64,000 bases of DNA, taken from contig WAID01000007.1 of assembly GCA_016584495.1 (NCBI GenBank), forward strand, positions 1,536,001-1,600,000, in the 5' to 3' direction. The notes below the pieces were generated by a model that was given only the letters and a program-made list of their open reading frames with translations, was not told where the DNA came from and did no database searches. Made by a program: the position numbers and the translations under genes. Source of the stretch: Celoporthe dispersa (Eukaryota; Ascomycota; Sordariomycetes; Diaporthales; Cryphonectriaceae). Numbering within the stretch: position 1 is the first letter of the stretch; the number at the start of each line of letters is the position of its first letter. Positions 10,112 to 22,526 of the stretch are shown in pieces.

Positions 10112-13100
10112 GTTGATGTGGTGTGTATATGCTCCGGCCAGACCAGAGAAGATCAGGTAGAGGACGGGCGGGCGGGTTGGTGTTTTCCCTTCGAGGCCTC
10201 CGCGCGTGTGGAGACTTTGTATGGTGAGAGAAGGGGGGGCAGACCCCGGTAGACTTTGCTTCTGTCGAAGGGGGGCGGAGTGGTGTTTATCACCTCGGTT
10301 GTTGAAGAAGAGAAGAGAAGCCTAGAAGCTTTATTATAGGTTGGGTGGGTGTGTGTGGTGGTGGAGGGTCGTCCGCAAGATATGTGTATACCACCAGGTG
10401 TAGATAGTAGAGAGATGTTTAGAAAAATAGATTGAAGCAGACAAGACAGAGAGAAAAAAGGTGTCCCTCTTTTTTTTCTTCTTCTCTTCTCGGAAATAAA
10501 TTCAAGAATTCGGTCGAAACGAGGCTATGACACAACCTGTTCCGTATCTTGGTAGGTACGTAGAAAAAAAAAGTTTCAAGTATCGGCAGGTGTCTCTGTT
10601 CTTTTTTGGGACACTCTCTTCTTCTTCTTCTCTGGGTACGATCTGGGTGGGTGGGTGTGTATAGGAGGGGTTTTCTCGAGAGCTGTGTCCAGTTCACGAA
10701 TTGAAACCTGAGACTCTCAGACTGGCCTGATTATTGAATTGAAGTTGCACACACACACACACACACACGGAGAAAGAAGCCGGCCGAGCGAGAGAGTCCG
10801 GGGGGGTGAGGAAGGGAAGGAAAGAAAGAAAAAAAAAAAGGACAAAAACGAAGAGTGGTTTGAGAGATGGACGGGGGGCCGACCATAAAACAAGTCGCGG
10901 ACCTGGCCGTGCTTATGGTCAATAATTATATCGGGCCACAGCCGCAAGTTTCCTAGTTTCTTCTGCCTGTCTCTGTGTCTGCTAACGGTCGCGGCTGTGT
11001 GTGTGTCACTATGCGGCCAAGGCCCTGTTTTTTTCCTCTCTTCTTTTTTTCTTCTTCTTTACCTGTCTGCCTGTCTTGTCTATCTTTCCCTCCCGTAATC
11101 CATTCCAACCCCACACCACCCACCCACATCACAACTGACAGTACACACACAAGGGCCAAGGCATGGAACCCGGTCTCGGTTCTGGGAGACACTTCGAACG
11201 CCAGTCCCAGATCGGTGGATCCTCCCGGAATCCTGAGTTTTGCAAAGCAAGGACCCCCCGCTGGAGAGTGGTCAGACGGAAAAGAACCACCCATCAGCCT
11301 GTTCCTCCTCCCTTCCTCCTGCTGCTGCTCCTCGGAAGATTCTACAGATCACAGCCCAAGACTCGGTATGGGATCTTATGAATAGTATGGGTGCTGTGTA
11401 TTATGCACACGAGGTTTGATCCGAGACATGTCCGGTGACGGAAACCACAGACGAAGCAGGAGGGGGGGACAAAAAGGAAAGAAAAAAAAAGCTGGAATGC
11501 TGCATGTCAAGTTCGCCGGATGCGACCCCGCGACGTCATACCTGTCCAGGGGTGGAGGGGGGGGTTTGGTGTTTTTTTTCTTTCTTTTTTGCCTATCTTT
11601 CGCATCCATCGTATGGTTTGCAATGATGTCGAAATCGACGATGCAACAGATTTGATGCGCGAGACAGCCATGGCGTTTCCGGCACTGATTGACTTTTTTT
11701 TTTCTTTCCCTTCCCCCTTCCTTCCCTCTCCACTAAGCAAGTTCCCCAGATAACAAGGCTGAGCCCGGGGGGGGGTTCCACGGTGTCCCCCCCTGGTGCC
11801 TGGCGTGCCTTGCCACGCTTTCTGCCTGGCTGCTGGGCGCTAGGTTCGAGGCTACCTTGCGCTAGAGACCAGTCTAAATTTGGGGGTGACTCGCAGTGGG
11901 CGGGCACGCTGCGCCCCCCGGGCTGATTTTGATATATGCTGTCGCAGCAGAAAGCAGCAGGGCTGAAGAGGAGGAGGAGGAGGGGCAGGAGGAGGAGGGA
12001 GGAACAGCCTGTGAGGACGCTGGCTCCAAGCCCAGGCCTGCGTGGGCCCGGAAAGAAGGATGTGGCAGTTCTCCCGGGCTGCGCTGCAGAGCTGTGCAGT
12101 TAGTTTTGCTGGGCGGGTGTGGTCTCACTGATCTGTAGTGCCTTGGAGGATGTGCGCTCTTTACCACTACTACGTACTAACCTACCCAAGCTTAAACCTT
12201 TTCTTTTTTTTTTCTCTTTCGCTTCGGCCCTCCTTCACCCCTCCCCCCGGTCTCTGAAGAAGAAAAAAGAAAGAAAAAAATCATTAGTCTGGAAAATTAC
12301 CCCATACTAGACTCTACTGCGAATAATACCCAGCGAGCTGTTTAATCACTTGGGACACGATAGCCCGAGAGAGAAAGAAATAATAGAAGAAAAAGAAAAA
12401 AACTGTACATACACAGCAGTCAAGGTGGAATCCCAACACACCTTACAGGTCAGCCGGCCGCACTGGCCCGCCAAGGAGGTGTTCCGGTACAGGTAAGCCG
12501 CGTTTCATCCAGGGTCGTTGCTGCAAGGTGCGCGTGCATGCAGACGCAAGCCACCTGCGGGTGAGCCTCATCTTCAGCAATTTTTAGCAGCAACCTCCTC
12601 TTGGCCCCCCTTGGATGGATCCAACAACAAACGTTCGTCCACTTCTTGTGACCGACTTGCGTCCAGCCAACCGCACATAGCAGGCATCCTGCAGGCACCC
12701 TGGATGAGCTTTGCACGGGTGGTTATCATTTTCCTGGTGAGGGAATGCGTTTTCTTCCCCCCCCCCTTCTCCTTCTCTGGTCATCTACACACATCGGACA
12801 TGTTATTATCTCGTCCGGGACCCCATCCATGCTACCAAACAATATCTATCATACAACAACAACGGCAATGACACCAACGCATTAGGTTCCATAATTGTTT
12901 CCGGCTTCACAGTCTTCTCCATGCTTCTTCCTTCATCTATCGTTTCCGATGTCTTTCGCCTGACAATGCAGCATATCCGGAAGAACTCCTTGTTTTTTTG
13001 TCTTTTCTTTCTTTTCCTCTCGAGTGAAACACACAAACTCCTCTCGATGATAATGCATATGGCGTCTCTCCGTTCGGCTGTGCCCCCCTTTCAATTCATT

Positions 13101-13398
13101 CGTGATTCGTCAATTAGTCGTAGTATCGTAATCGTACACGTCTCGTTCTCATGCGAACATGTCTGCTACGTCAGCTCGGTTTCCCAGCGCCATCACCCGG
13201 TGGTGACCTCGGTCTCCGGTACACCACCAGCTGCTTTGGAAAATGTTTCAGTGACGGGCTGACGTAAGATGGTCCAACTTGTGTCCAGTCCGCGTCTTGG
13301 TCTCCGCCGTGGACCGTGTCGTCGTCTCGACGCCCCGGGATTGAAATCTGACCACTCTTGACCATGCTGCCGTGTCATGTCGACTGCGACGTTTTCTC
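10112..13398. other. 3.3-kb intergenic region
   Basis: This is the promoter side of the small GPI-candidate gene and the 3' side of bub2. It contains an (AC)n run (10748-10768), poly-A and poly-T tracts, a GGA-rich block (about 11970-12000) and no convincing exon. Open frames are short, and their predicted proteins are Lys/Arg/Ser simple sequence. Confidence 0.5.
10748..10768. repeat. (CA)n microsatellite
   Basis: An uninterrupted CA dinucleotide run in the promoter-side region of the small GPI-candidate gene. Confidence 0.95.
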
Positions 13399-15305
13399 TT
13401 ACATTGCATGCGACACAATCTCAGAGTATACGTCGTCCGGCAGTTTTGCCAAGAGCGCCAGCGTCATGGCCTGGACCTTTTCCGCATTCAAGGCCGGGAA
13501 GGTCCGGAGAAAGTGACTGGGGCTGGTGAGGGGGGGAGGGGAGGGGGGGAGGTTGTGGTTAGCCCAGGTCATCCATCCGGGACAATGTTGGGGATTGTTT
13601 TTATTTTCATTTTTTTTTTTTCAGCAGCAGACTCACTTGGGGGAGGCCATGATCTCATCACGGTGGGTGACCAGCTGGGCGGCAATGCACACGATGTTCA
13701 GGTGAGGCCCATACGCAAACAGGAAGTCCCAGAGCCTCAGCACCTCTGGCAGGGGGAGGGGTACACGCCGACAGCGTCAGGACCGAGGGGAAGGCGTACA
13801 GCTCCGCCGACAGGCCCTTGGAGGTGAGGTACATGCTCAGCCTCGGGTCGACTATGCCCAGGACCTTGTCGACCAGCGCCAGGCCCTTGTGCACGCCGTC
13901 CATGGCGCCGCGGATGTAGCCCGGGCACTCCTTGGTCAGCAGCTGGTAGAAGCCGACAAACGCCTCGGCCTCGCTGCGCGCCGCGTACAGGAAGGGGGCG
14001 GCGAGCACGTTCATGCCCTGCACGTAGATGCCTGCCTCGGGGGCCAGGCTGCTCTCGGAACCTTCGGTGGTGAGTGTCAGCGCACGTGCGCGATGCTTCG
14101 CGGCGGGACTGGTCCCGTGGGACTGCACGCCCTGTGGGCGCCCCCTGGCGGGGAGTCTCTTGGCTGGCGGGGAGGGACTGACGGCTGGTTGGTTGGGGGG
14201 GAGGTCTGGCATCGTGGAGCTTCCAGGCGATGGCGTTCAGCAGGCGGATGAGAGAGGCCTCGCTCACCCGGCGGCGGAACAGAGGGTCGGTGGTCAGGGT
14301 GCGGAAGGTATCGTTGCGGATCTTGGAGTAGGCGGGGGAGGCGCCGCGGTGGACGAGCCCGAGGTAGTCGTCGGTGCTGAGTACGGGCCCGCCGAGCATG
14401 ATCAACCAGACGTAGATGCGCAGGTTAGACTGTGGGAGGAGCGGGAGGGGGAGAGGGCGGGAGGGAGGTTGCCCTCTCCCTCTCCAGCTGTCGTCAGCGA
14501 GGCTGGTAACTTTGTCTCGATTCACGCGGCGCGCGCGCCGGGGGCCCGTCGCGTAGTCGCCTAGCTAGACCCGCAAGAGAGTCATGATGACCAAGGGGAA
14601 GGAGGGGGGCTCGCTCACCATGCCATCGCTGTCGCTCTTGATCTCCTGCTGCAGGATCTTCATCCGGGCACACTCGAGGGCGGTCTCCCAGTCGCCGTCC
14701 GGGGGGCCGTCCCGGACGAGCTTCTCGAGTGGTATGTGATCGTAGGCGGTGCGGCCGCCGAGGGCCCCACTGTTGCGCAGGGCGATGGAGGACATGGCTG
14801 CAGCAGCTGCATCCAGCTGGTGGTCGATGGGAGGGCTGTCGACGAGCGTGCTGGCTCGCTTGCCACGGGTTGGTGACCTGTTGTTGTTGTTGTTGTTGTT
14901 GGTGTTGTTGTGGGGAGGAAGGGGACCGCCGATGGTGCTCACATTCCTCCTCCGGGGCGAGAAGTTGCGGCGCGGCGGCTGTTGTGGCTGGTGGTGGTGG
15001 TGGTGATGCTGCTGGTGGAGGAGGCGTTGCTGGGCAATCAGGGAGGGTGGGTTCGCTATCGAGACCCTGAGGCTCGCAGCAGATCCGTAGCCCAGGTTGT
15101 GGGCAGAGGCCAATTTGCGCAGGGTCCGCTGAGGACTTGCCCTGCCAGGACCAGTGCCTGTGCCAGTGCCGCTGCCGCTGCCAGCGACTGGTGAGGATGG
15201 GGGGTGGAGCACTGATGGGGACTGGGTGGTTGGTGCAGATGGGGCCGACGAGGTTGTTGTAGGCGGAGGAAGCCTGGGTATTGGCTCTCTGAGGGGACTC
15301 GGCAT
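13399..15305 (-). CDS. bub2: Mitotic checkpoint Rab-GAP-like protein Bub2 (TBC domain), with an apparent +1 frameshift
   Basis: Bub2 (Cdc16 in fission yeast) works with Bfa1 as GAP for the Tem1/Spg1 GTPase at spindle poles and restrains mitotic exit. Minus-strand exons are 15305..14619, 14429..14183, 14061..13637 and 13516..13399. The TBC domain begins after SDSDGM-SNLRIYVWLIMLGG. Both catalytic fingers are present: the arginine finger in KIRNDTFRTL and the glutamine finger in YVQGMNVLAAPF. The end reads HFLRTFPALNAEKVQAMTLA. At the C5 run (plus-strand G5, 13752-13756) one extra base breaks the frame between SVLTLSACTPP and LPEVLRLWDFLFAYGPHLNI. Removing one base restores about 491 aa. The N-terminal 170 residues are low complexity (His6, Asn7, Gln, Pro), and Met171 (14795) is an alternative start. 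The second intron donor (14182, GTCAGT) is the weakest splice call. Confidence 0.85.
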
Positions 15306-18300
15306 CTTTGAGGAGACGGGGCACTGCAGCACAGTGTTGTAGTGCAGTGATCACCTGGTACGTGCGTGCCTGCGTGCCTGCGTGCGTACCGACGTGCACA
15401 CGTGCAGACTGTAGACTGCAGAGGGGAGGCGTATTCTTCTCTTCCTCTTTTTTTCCTTTCCTTTTTTTCTTTTTCTTTCCTTCCTTCTCTTCCCTTCTTT
15501 TTCTTTCTTTTCTTTCCCGGATCTGTCGTAGGCGCTGCAGAGGGCTCTCGTCGACGTGGTGGGTTATGATGGGTACGGCCTGCTGACGCAGTAAGTAGGA
15601 GGTTGGTAGGAGGTTGCTGCTGCTGCTGGGGCTGCTGCAGAGGCTGCAGGGAGAAATGGCAGGGGGTTCAGGGCCACACGCAGAGCTTGGGTCCTCGATT
15701 CCACACAGGACAGGGGGGGCGCTCTCTCTCTCTCTCTCCCTCTCTCTTTCTCCGCATAAAACAGGTCAGGTCAGGTCACATACAGCTTTCATCCACAATT
15801 GACAGAGCTCACATCAAGACACACTGATGGATGGATGGACTGAATTGAATCTCGAGGAGGAAGAGGGGGAGGGAGGGGGAGGGCTGAGGTCACAGGCCCG
15901 AAGAGGGAGGGGCTGGGAGCTGGTTGTTAGTGGTGAAAGGTGGTTGGCTGGTCCGGTTGGCCAGGTTCCTCCTGCTTCAGCCCAACCGCGTTTGTGGACG
16001 CGTTCTCTCGAGCTTGCTTTTTCTCGGCCTCCAAGGTTAGGCGGCTGTTTCATGTACAGTAATCAACAGTGCTATACCATTGATAGTACCACGGTAGTAG
16101 TTGACGGATAAATTCCCTCTGAGGGAGCACCCTGGGACCTGAACAAGAGTACGCTCGCTGGTGATACTGACTTCACCCCTCGCCCTCCTCCCGCCAATCA
16201 ATCCAGTGCCTGGTCCTGTCTGCAACACCAGAAAAGAGACAGAACATGGCTTCTGCAAAATATACAAGTGCATTCTGCATACACACCATCCATCTTGCTG
16301 CATATGGTACATAGTGTATGTTCTGGCCTAGCAGCAACATGCTCTGAGACATGCACGGTCTGTCTGACGGATGCAGTCGAGAGAGAGACACACAGACACA
16401 TCGCCGGATAAGAAGACAAGATGACCACTGTAGGAAACCTTGACCAGATTGCATTGGGAGCTTCCCTGGTAGGCCATCATGATCTCAGCTTCTGGGCCTT
16501 GTCACCACCCTACCACGTGCATACCAGCTCTCTCGTCAATGTTGGCAGCATCCCCTCTGGCAGCTACTATGGTTACTAGGGAGCGGCACCACGTCGAGAT
16601 GGGCCAAGAGCCCTCAAACACTGCCACCTACCATCCTGTCATGATTATGTCAGCAGCACAGGGGTCAGCACAATAGGCTCGATGTGATACTACGTACTAC
16701 TGGCACTACTGATCGTGCTATGGACCCAAAAAAAAAAAAAAGTTCTGGATCCCCCTTTTGAGGCGACACCGTCGGTGACCTCACCCGGATCCACCCTCCC
16801 TATTTCGATCTCCGAGCCTCAACGGGGCCAGTTCCGGCACAGGCTGAGTCCGCCCGCAACAGCCGACGCGGTCGTGACGTTGGCCTCTTATTTCAGTGAC
16901 AAATGGAGACAAGAAAGGACCACCAGGCACATGGAACAGTCCAGACTGGAAAGAAGCTGGCCAGGGCGAGCAGATTGCCACCTGGCCCCCTCCCTCCCCC
17001 CCCTCCTCTCCACGCAGCGCAGGCTTCAGGTGCAAATGTAAAGCCGACCGCCAGACCGGGAGGGGGGACTTGCTCTGCGCAACGCGCGCCTCATCGACAC
17101 ACGCGATGCCATGTGCACGTGGGAGATATTTCAGCTCGAGACACCATCGTGACCACTAGGAGGAATCAGGCCATCTTCCTTGGTCGCATCAAGAGGAGGA
17201 CCCGGGCGCCGGGTCACCACAGTCAAGATGGCGCCGCATAAGATGGCCTTGTCTGGCATGCACTTCTTCTAGGGGGACGATGGCATCAACTGCAGACCGA
17301 TCACATCATTCCCCGTGAAACCCGCGTGATTGGCTGCTCTGCCTTCATCCCTGAATCCCCCCCCCCCCCCGTAGGACCCGGGGCTGCGGGTCTGCCGCCT
17401 TTGTCTTGGTCCCTCTCCAGCTGCGACTATTTGTGGTATACCACGAGAGTTATAGCAGAGAGCCCATCTTGGCATTCTTGTCAAGCTTGCGAGGGTAGAT
17501 ATCATCATGGACATCGTACCCAGGTTACCACGGCTTAATATGGGGGGACGGGAGGAGGGGAGAGGGGGTTTGAGGCGCTCCCTAGCTCCTTGGCCTCGTC
17601 GTGGACACGCACGAGGCTGACTGGCATCTGGTCACTATTACATACATACCCACCTACCATTGCGGTAGAGACGACCAGTCTTGTGTGTCTGTCTGCACAG
17701 CGGGTGCCGACGGGATTCGCCCCCTCCTCCTTGGTTATGCAAGATGGCTTTATCGGAGTTCTCATCTCTCTGGGAGACCTTCCTCTTCCGGCCTTCAGCC
17801 TCTACGAGCGAGCAGGGAAAAGGAGGAATAGGAAAGGAGGGAGGGAAAAAAAAAAAACGTTAGTCTCAAGTCGGGACTCGTCGAGAGCTCTCCTCGCATA
17901 CATCCTCGAGACGAGTCCGCAGTATCTCAGCCCTACCTAGGTCCTACCCAGATCGAGGGAGAAGTTTCGAAACAGCCGCCCGGCTGGGTCGTTAATACTA
18001 TGTATACAACAACCGGAGCAGGTATACATAGCACTATGCTGCTACACAGCAGCAGCAGCATGCGTCTTTTTATCAGGACAAGGAACTCCTGTTTCTGGGT
18101 CATGGATATCCACCGCAACTGTCGCGTCCGGCCCACAATATCACCTTGGGTGCTACAGCAGATCTGTCACCAGCAAGTGACCGCCGCACTGCGGGTGGCG
18201 CACTGCGGCGAGGTCGAGTCGATCTCCCATGGGTACGTACGCAATTCCAGGCGCGGTGGATCGTTTTCGTCGTGCTTTTCGGTATCCAATCGTCACCGTA

Positions 18301-19649
18301 TTTCGCCTTCCCTGTCTGTTTCCCCCCAAAGTCCCTGTCGAGCCTTCCCACAAGCCTTTCTCTACGAGGCTTCTTTGGGCAAAGCCTGAATCACGCAATC
18401 GTCACCCATCGACCTTTCCCCCGGGATGAGTAGTCCACTCCTTCCCTGGAGCGTACACCACTTGCCCCCCCCCCAAAAAAAACACACTACTGGCCCATGC
18501 CTCCTTTTTTTTTTTTTCTTTTTTTCTTAATGTTTAGATATCACTTAATGTTACTATCGTCTAGGCCAGGGTTTTAAGTTGCCCTGTCTCTTTCTACCTG
18601 CTGCCCTCCCGTCATCCCAATAATTTCTTCCACCATCCCACCCGACATCTCTTCCTCCTCCCCTTCCCCCCCCACAGTCTCGACTGTCGAGCCAAGCCCA
18701 GGACGAAGGACGAGGGATACAAGTTGGGATCCATCTCCGGGCAGCCGCGGCTGACTTGTTCGACTAAACGTCCCTGGCCTCCTCCTGGTGGACTAAGAGA
18801 GACCCCCTCCACCACGATACTACTACTATCATATCGACTTCGGCGTCACTCCTTACTAGCCTCACCAAGTCTGGCCCGCATCTCTTGACTGAGAACTCCC
18901 AGCCCTCCTGTTCACACGGCTGGCTGCCTCTCCTCCTCCTTTCTCTTCTTCCCTGGTCTAGACGGACGAGCTGAGTTCTGGACTATCGGACCCGGGCCTT
19001 ATCTAGACGCAATTGCGCCATCATCCAACAATCCTCGCCATCTATTAGTGACGCCCAAAGTCCAGCGAGACCAGTCTATTCTGCACGCCTCACCAATCAG
19101 CCGGCCGACGACCCCCAAGGTGTGCAATTTACTTCTTGGTCCCGACCACCGATCTCACCTCTCCGGATCGAGCCCAGCGCCTGGTCCCAGCTGCGTGGTT
19201 CTCGAGGTTCAGCACGTGGCATTGGTGCTCATCTCTAGCCTCTGTCACCTCTTTTTTTTTTGGGCGTGGATCCTGCGGCTTAACCGAGAGCTACTTTCTT
19301 CCTCTTTTTTTTATCCCCCCCCCCCGAGGAAGTCATCCCGCAGCCACGGACCCAGGGCGGCGTATAAGGCATAACTTACACCGTGCCTGACCCTCCCACG
19401 GCCCTACCTCCGCGGCACACCCCCCACCCCCCCGTGATTGAGCTCTACGGCGCTTGAGACGGACCCTGCCTAAGCGAGATATATATCGCGGCTGTCATCC
19501 GTCAGGCTACGACCCTCTGTCCCACCTGTCTCCTCTTTCTTGAAGGGTATCATCGTCGAGAACCTATAAGCCGGGCTCAGTTTTGGTCTGCTCCCTTTCT
19601 CCTACCTTAGCCGTCTACTCCCTCGCTCGGTGCGCCGGCGATCGAAAGC
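15306..19649. other. 4.3-kb divergent intergenic region (bub2 / sulfate permease)
   Basis: I found no credible gene on either strand. The region has pyrimidine tracts, poly-A/T runs (about 16729-16741, 18506-18530) and a palindromic GATATATATC near 19478 that could serve as a TATA region for the sulfate permease. I looked for a CYS3-type site (ATGRYRYCAT) and found only an imperfect match near 17228. Confidence 0.5.
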
Positions 19650-20227
19650 ATGGCGACCACGCGCACCAAGATCGGCCATGGCCTGGCCAAGGTCTTCAAC
19701 ATTAGGCTCCAGGAGAACGAGCCCTATGTGGACGAGGTGTCGAGGGGCGAGTCCGTCCTGTCGGGCAACTCCGAGTACGGCACGACGACCTTTGTCGAGC
19801 AGCCCGTGACCGTCGCTGAATACTTCAGTGAGATGGCGCCGACAGGCAAGGGCGCCGCTAACTACGTCAAGTCCCTGTTCCCCTTTTTATCCTGGATCGG
19901 AAGATACAATCCGATCTGGCTCGCTGGTGATCTGGTCGCTGGTAGGTTCTCCTCTCGAGTTGGGCGTTTTGTGTGTGTGTGTGTGTGTGTACAATACACA
20001 GGTTTGCTCACTATAGACTATACTAGGTATCACGATCGGAGCTGTTGTTGTTCCCCAGGGCATGGGCTATGCCAAACTTGCTGAGCTCCCCGTCCAGTTC
20101 GGACTCTACTCCTCCTTCATGGGCGTCTTGATCTACTGGTTCTTTGCGACCTCCAAGGATATCACCATCGGAGTAAGCATGCCCACCCAGAGCATTCATA
20201 CTGGTTGTGTCAATATACACAATATAC

Positions 20228-20265
<38 letters not shown>

Positions 20266-22526
20266 GAGATACTGACTGATCGCTCCAGCCCGTCGCTGTC
20301 ATGTCTCAACTCACCGGCAACATCGTTCTCGCGCTCCAGGACGAGTTTCCCGACATCCAGGCATACCAGATCGCCTCCTGCCTTTCTGTCCTTGCCGGCG
20401 CGATCGTGTTCTTCATCGGTCTGATCCGCATCGGCTGGATCGTCGACATGATCCCCCTGGTCTCCCTCTCGGCCTACATGACAGGCTCGGCCCTGAGCAT
20501 CTTGGTCGGTCAGGTGCCCGGTCTGCTGGGCGAGACGTTCCCAAAGCCATGGACGACCCGCGACCCCACATATCGGGTGATGATCAACACGCTCAAGTAT
20601 CTCCCCACTGCCACGGTCGACTCCGCCATGGGCCTCACGGCTCTTGTCATGCTGTACAGCATCCGCCATGGATGCCAGTGGCTGGCCAAGAAGAACCCCA
20701 AGCACCAGAAGCTGCTGTTCTTCGTCTCGACCATGCGCACGGTTTTCGTCATCCTTCTGTACACCATGATCAGCTGGCTCGTCAACATGCACACCCGATC
20801 GGACCCCAAGTTCAAGATTCTGGGTACCGTCCCCAGAGGTATGTCTCCTCTCTCTCCTCCCTCCCTCCCTCCCTCCTCAACAGCAGACAAGCTCCAGCCC
20901 CAAGTAAGTTCGTGGGAACACTTGCTGATAATTGCTATTGCGATGATATCTAGGCTTTCAGAACGCCGGTGTTCCGCTCATGTCAAAGTCTCTGGTCACC
21001 GCCTTGGTCGAATACCTCCCGTCGACAGTCATTGTCCTCTTGATTGAGCACATTGCCATCTCCAAGTCTTTCGGTCGAGTCAACAACTACACGATCAACC
21101 CGTCTCAGGAGATGGTGGCCATCGGGGTCGCCAACCTCCTGGGCCCCTTCCTGGGCGCATACCCTGCTACCGGTTCCTTCAGCCGCACGGCCATCAAGGC
21201 GAGGGCTGGCGTGCGGACGCCTTTCGCCGGTGTCATCTCTGCCGTCGTGGTCCTGCTGGCCATCTATGCGCTGCCCGCTGTCTTCTTCTATATCCCGTCG
21301 GCATCCCTCTCCGCTGTCGTCATCCACGCTGTCGGCGACCTGGTCACGCCTCCCGACACGGTGTACCAGTTCTGGCGCGTCTCGCCCTTCGAGGTCATCA
21401 TCTTCTTCGCCGGTGTGCTCGTCACCGTCTTCAGCAGCATCGAGGACGGTATCTACACCTCCATCTGCCTGTCGGCGGCCATGCTCCTGTACCGCATCCT
21501 CCGCGGCCGCGGCCGCTTCCTCGGGCGCGTCAAGGTCAGCTCGGTCCAGGGCAGCTCAGTCCTCGGCAAGGACGTGAGCCAGCGCCTTGGCGAGTACGGC
21601 ACGTTCGGCACGTCGAACGCCAGCAGCCACCTCGACCACCCGCTGTCGCGCAACGTCTACCTGCCTATTGACCATGGTGATGGCTCCAACCCGGCAATCG
21701 CACTCACGCAGCCCTACCCCGGAATTTTCATCTACCGCTTCTCCGAGGGCTTTAACTACCCCAACGCCAACCACACGCTGGAATACATGGTGGAATGCAT
21801 CTTCAAGCAGACCCGCCGCACGAACCTTACCTCATACCCGCGTCCGGGCGACCGTCCATGGAACGATCCGGGCCCGTCGAAGCGCGCCCTGAAGAAGGCA
21901 GCCCGGGGCGAGATCAACCTCAGCGAGGGCCAGGAGGACCTGCCGACCGTGCAGGCGGTCATCCTCGACTTCTCGGCCGTCAACTTTGTGGACGTGACCT
22001 CGGTGCAGGCCCTGATCGACGTCCGCAACCAGCTGGACCGGTACGCGGCGCCCGAGTTTGTCGACTGGCACATCGCGTGCATCAACAACCGCTGGGCGAA
22101 GCGAGCCCTCGTGGCTGCCGGCTTTGGCTACCCCAACGAGCGGCCCGACGGCCAGCACCACAGGTGGCAGAGCATCTTCAGCGTGGCCGAGATGGGCGGG
22201 GACAACAGCCCGCGGCGCAGGCCGAGGCCGAGCTCAACGAGAAGAACCTGCGCGAGCGAGAGCACCCGGGCAAGGTCGAGGAGGGCCTGCACCAGCCGGA
22301 CCACATCAACGTGGCCGAGACGGGGAGCGCGAGCGGCAGCTCACAGGACGACGAGATCAAGAAGACGGCGACGGCGGACGAGGGCACGAGGCTCAGGCAG
22401 CGCAGGGCGGTTGCCGTGCACAGCGCCAACAGGCCGCTCTTCCACGTGGACCTCACAAGCGCCCTGCAGAGCGCCATCGCCAACGTGGAGGGGGAGGGCC
22501 TCGGGGGAGCCGAGGTCGACTGCTGA
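19650..22526 (+). CDS. SulP-family sulfate permease with C-terminal STAS domain, apparent -1 frameshift
   Basis: This is a plasma-membrane sulfate importer of the SLC26/SulP family, similar to fungal Sul1/Sul2, CYS-14 and SutB. Exons are 19650..19941, 20027..20172, 20289..20838 and 20954..22526. Joins give LVAGITIGAVVVPQGMGYAK (phase 1), KDITIG-PVAVMSQLTG (phase 0) and TVPRG-FQNAGVPLMSKS (phase 1). The SulP signature, about 10-12 membrane segments and a STAS domain (QAVILDFSAVNFVDVTSVQA, near residue 660) are all clear. Near 22209-22215 the frame shifts by one missing base: before it FSVAEMGGDNSP, after it AAQAEAELNEKNL, running to HVDLTSALQSAIANVEGEG, a typical SulP tail. Restored length is about 853 aa, normal for the family. 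Introns 1 and 2 contain GT and AT microsatellites. Sulfur-dependent control is likely from the family, but I did not see a site. Confidence 0.92.
20232..20260. repeat. (AT)n microsatellite within a sulfate permease intron
   Basis: A pure AT tract inside intron 2 (20173..20288) of the sulfate permease gene. An alternative AG lies just downstream (ACACAG near 20266), but only the AG at 20287-20288 preserves PVAVMSQLTG. Confidence 0.95.

Noticed and set aside
14793..14795. Met171 as the true start of Bub2
   Set aside because: The upstream frame is open with patterned basic/Ser segments, so I kept the longer model and noted the alternative.
17220..17240. Possible CYS3-type sulfur regulatory site upstream of the sulfate permease
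   Set aside because: ATGGCGCCGCAT does not match ATGRYRYCAT, and it is 2.4 kb from the gene.
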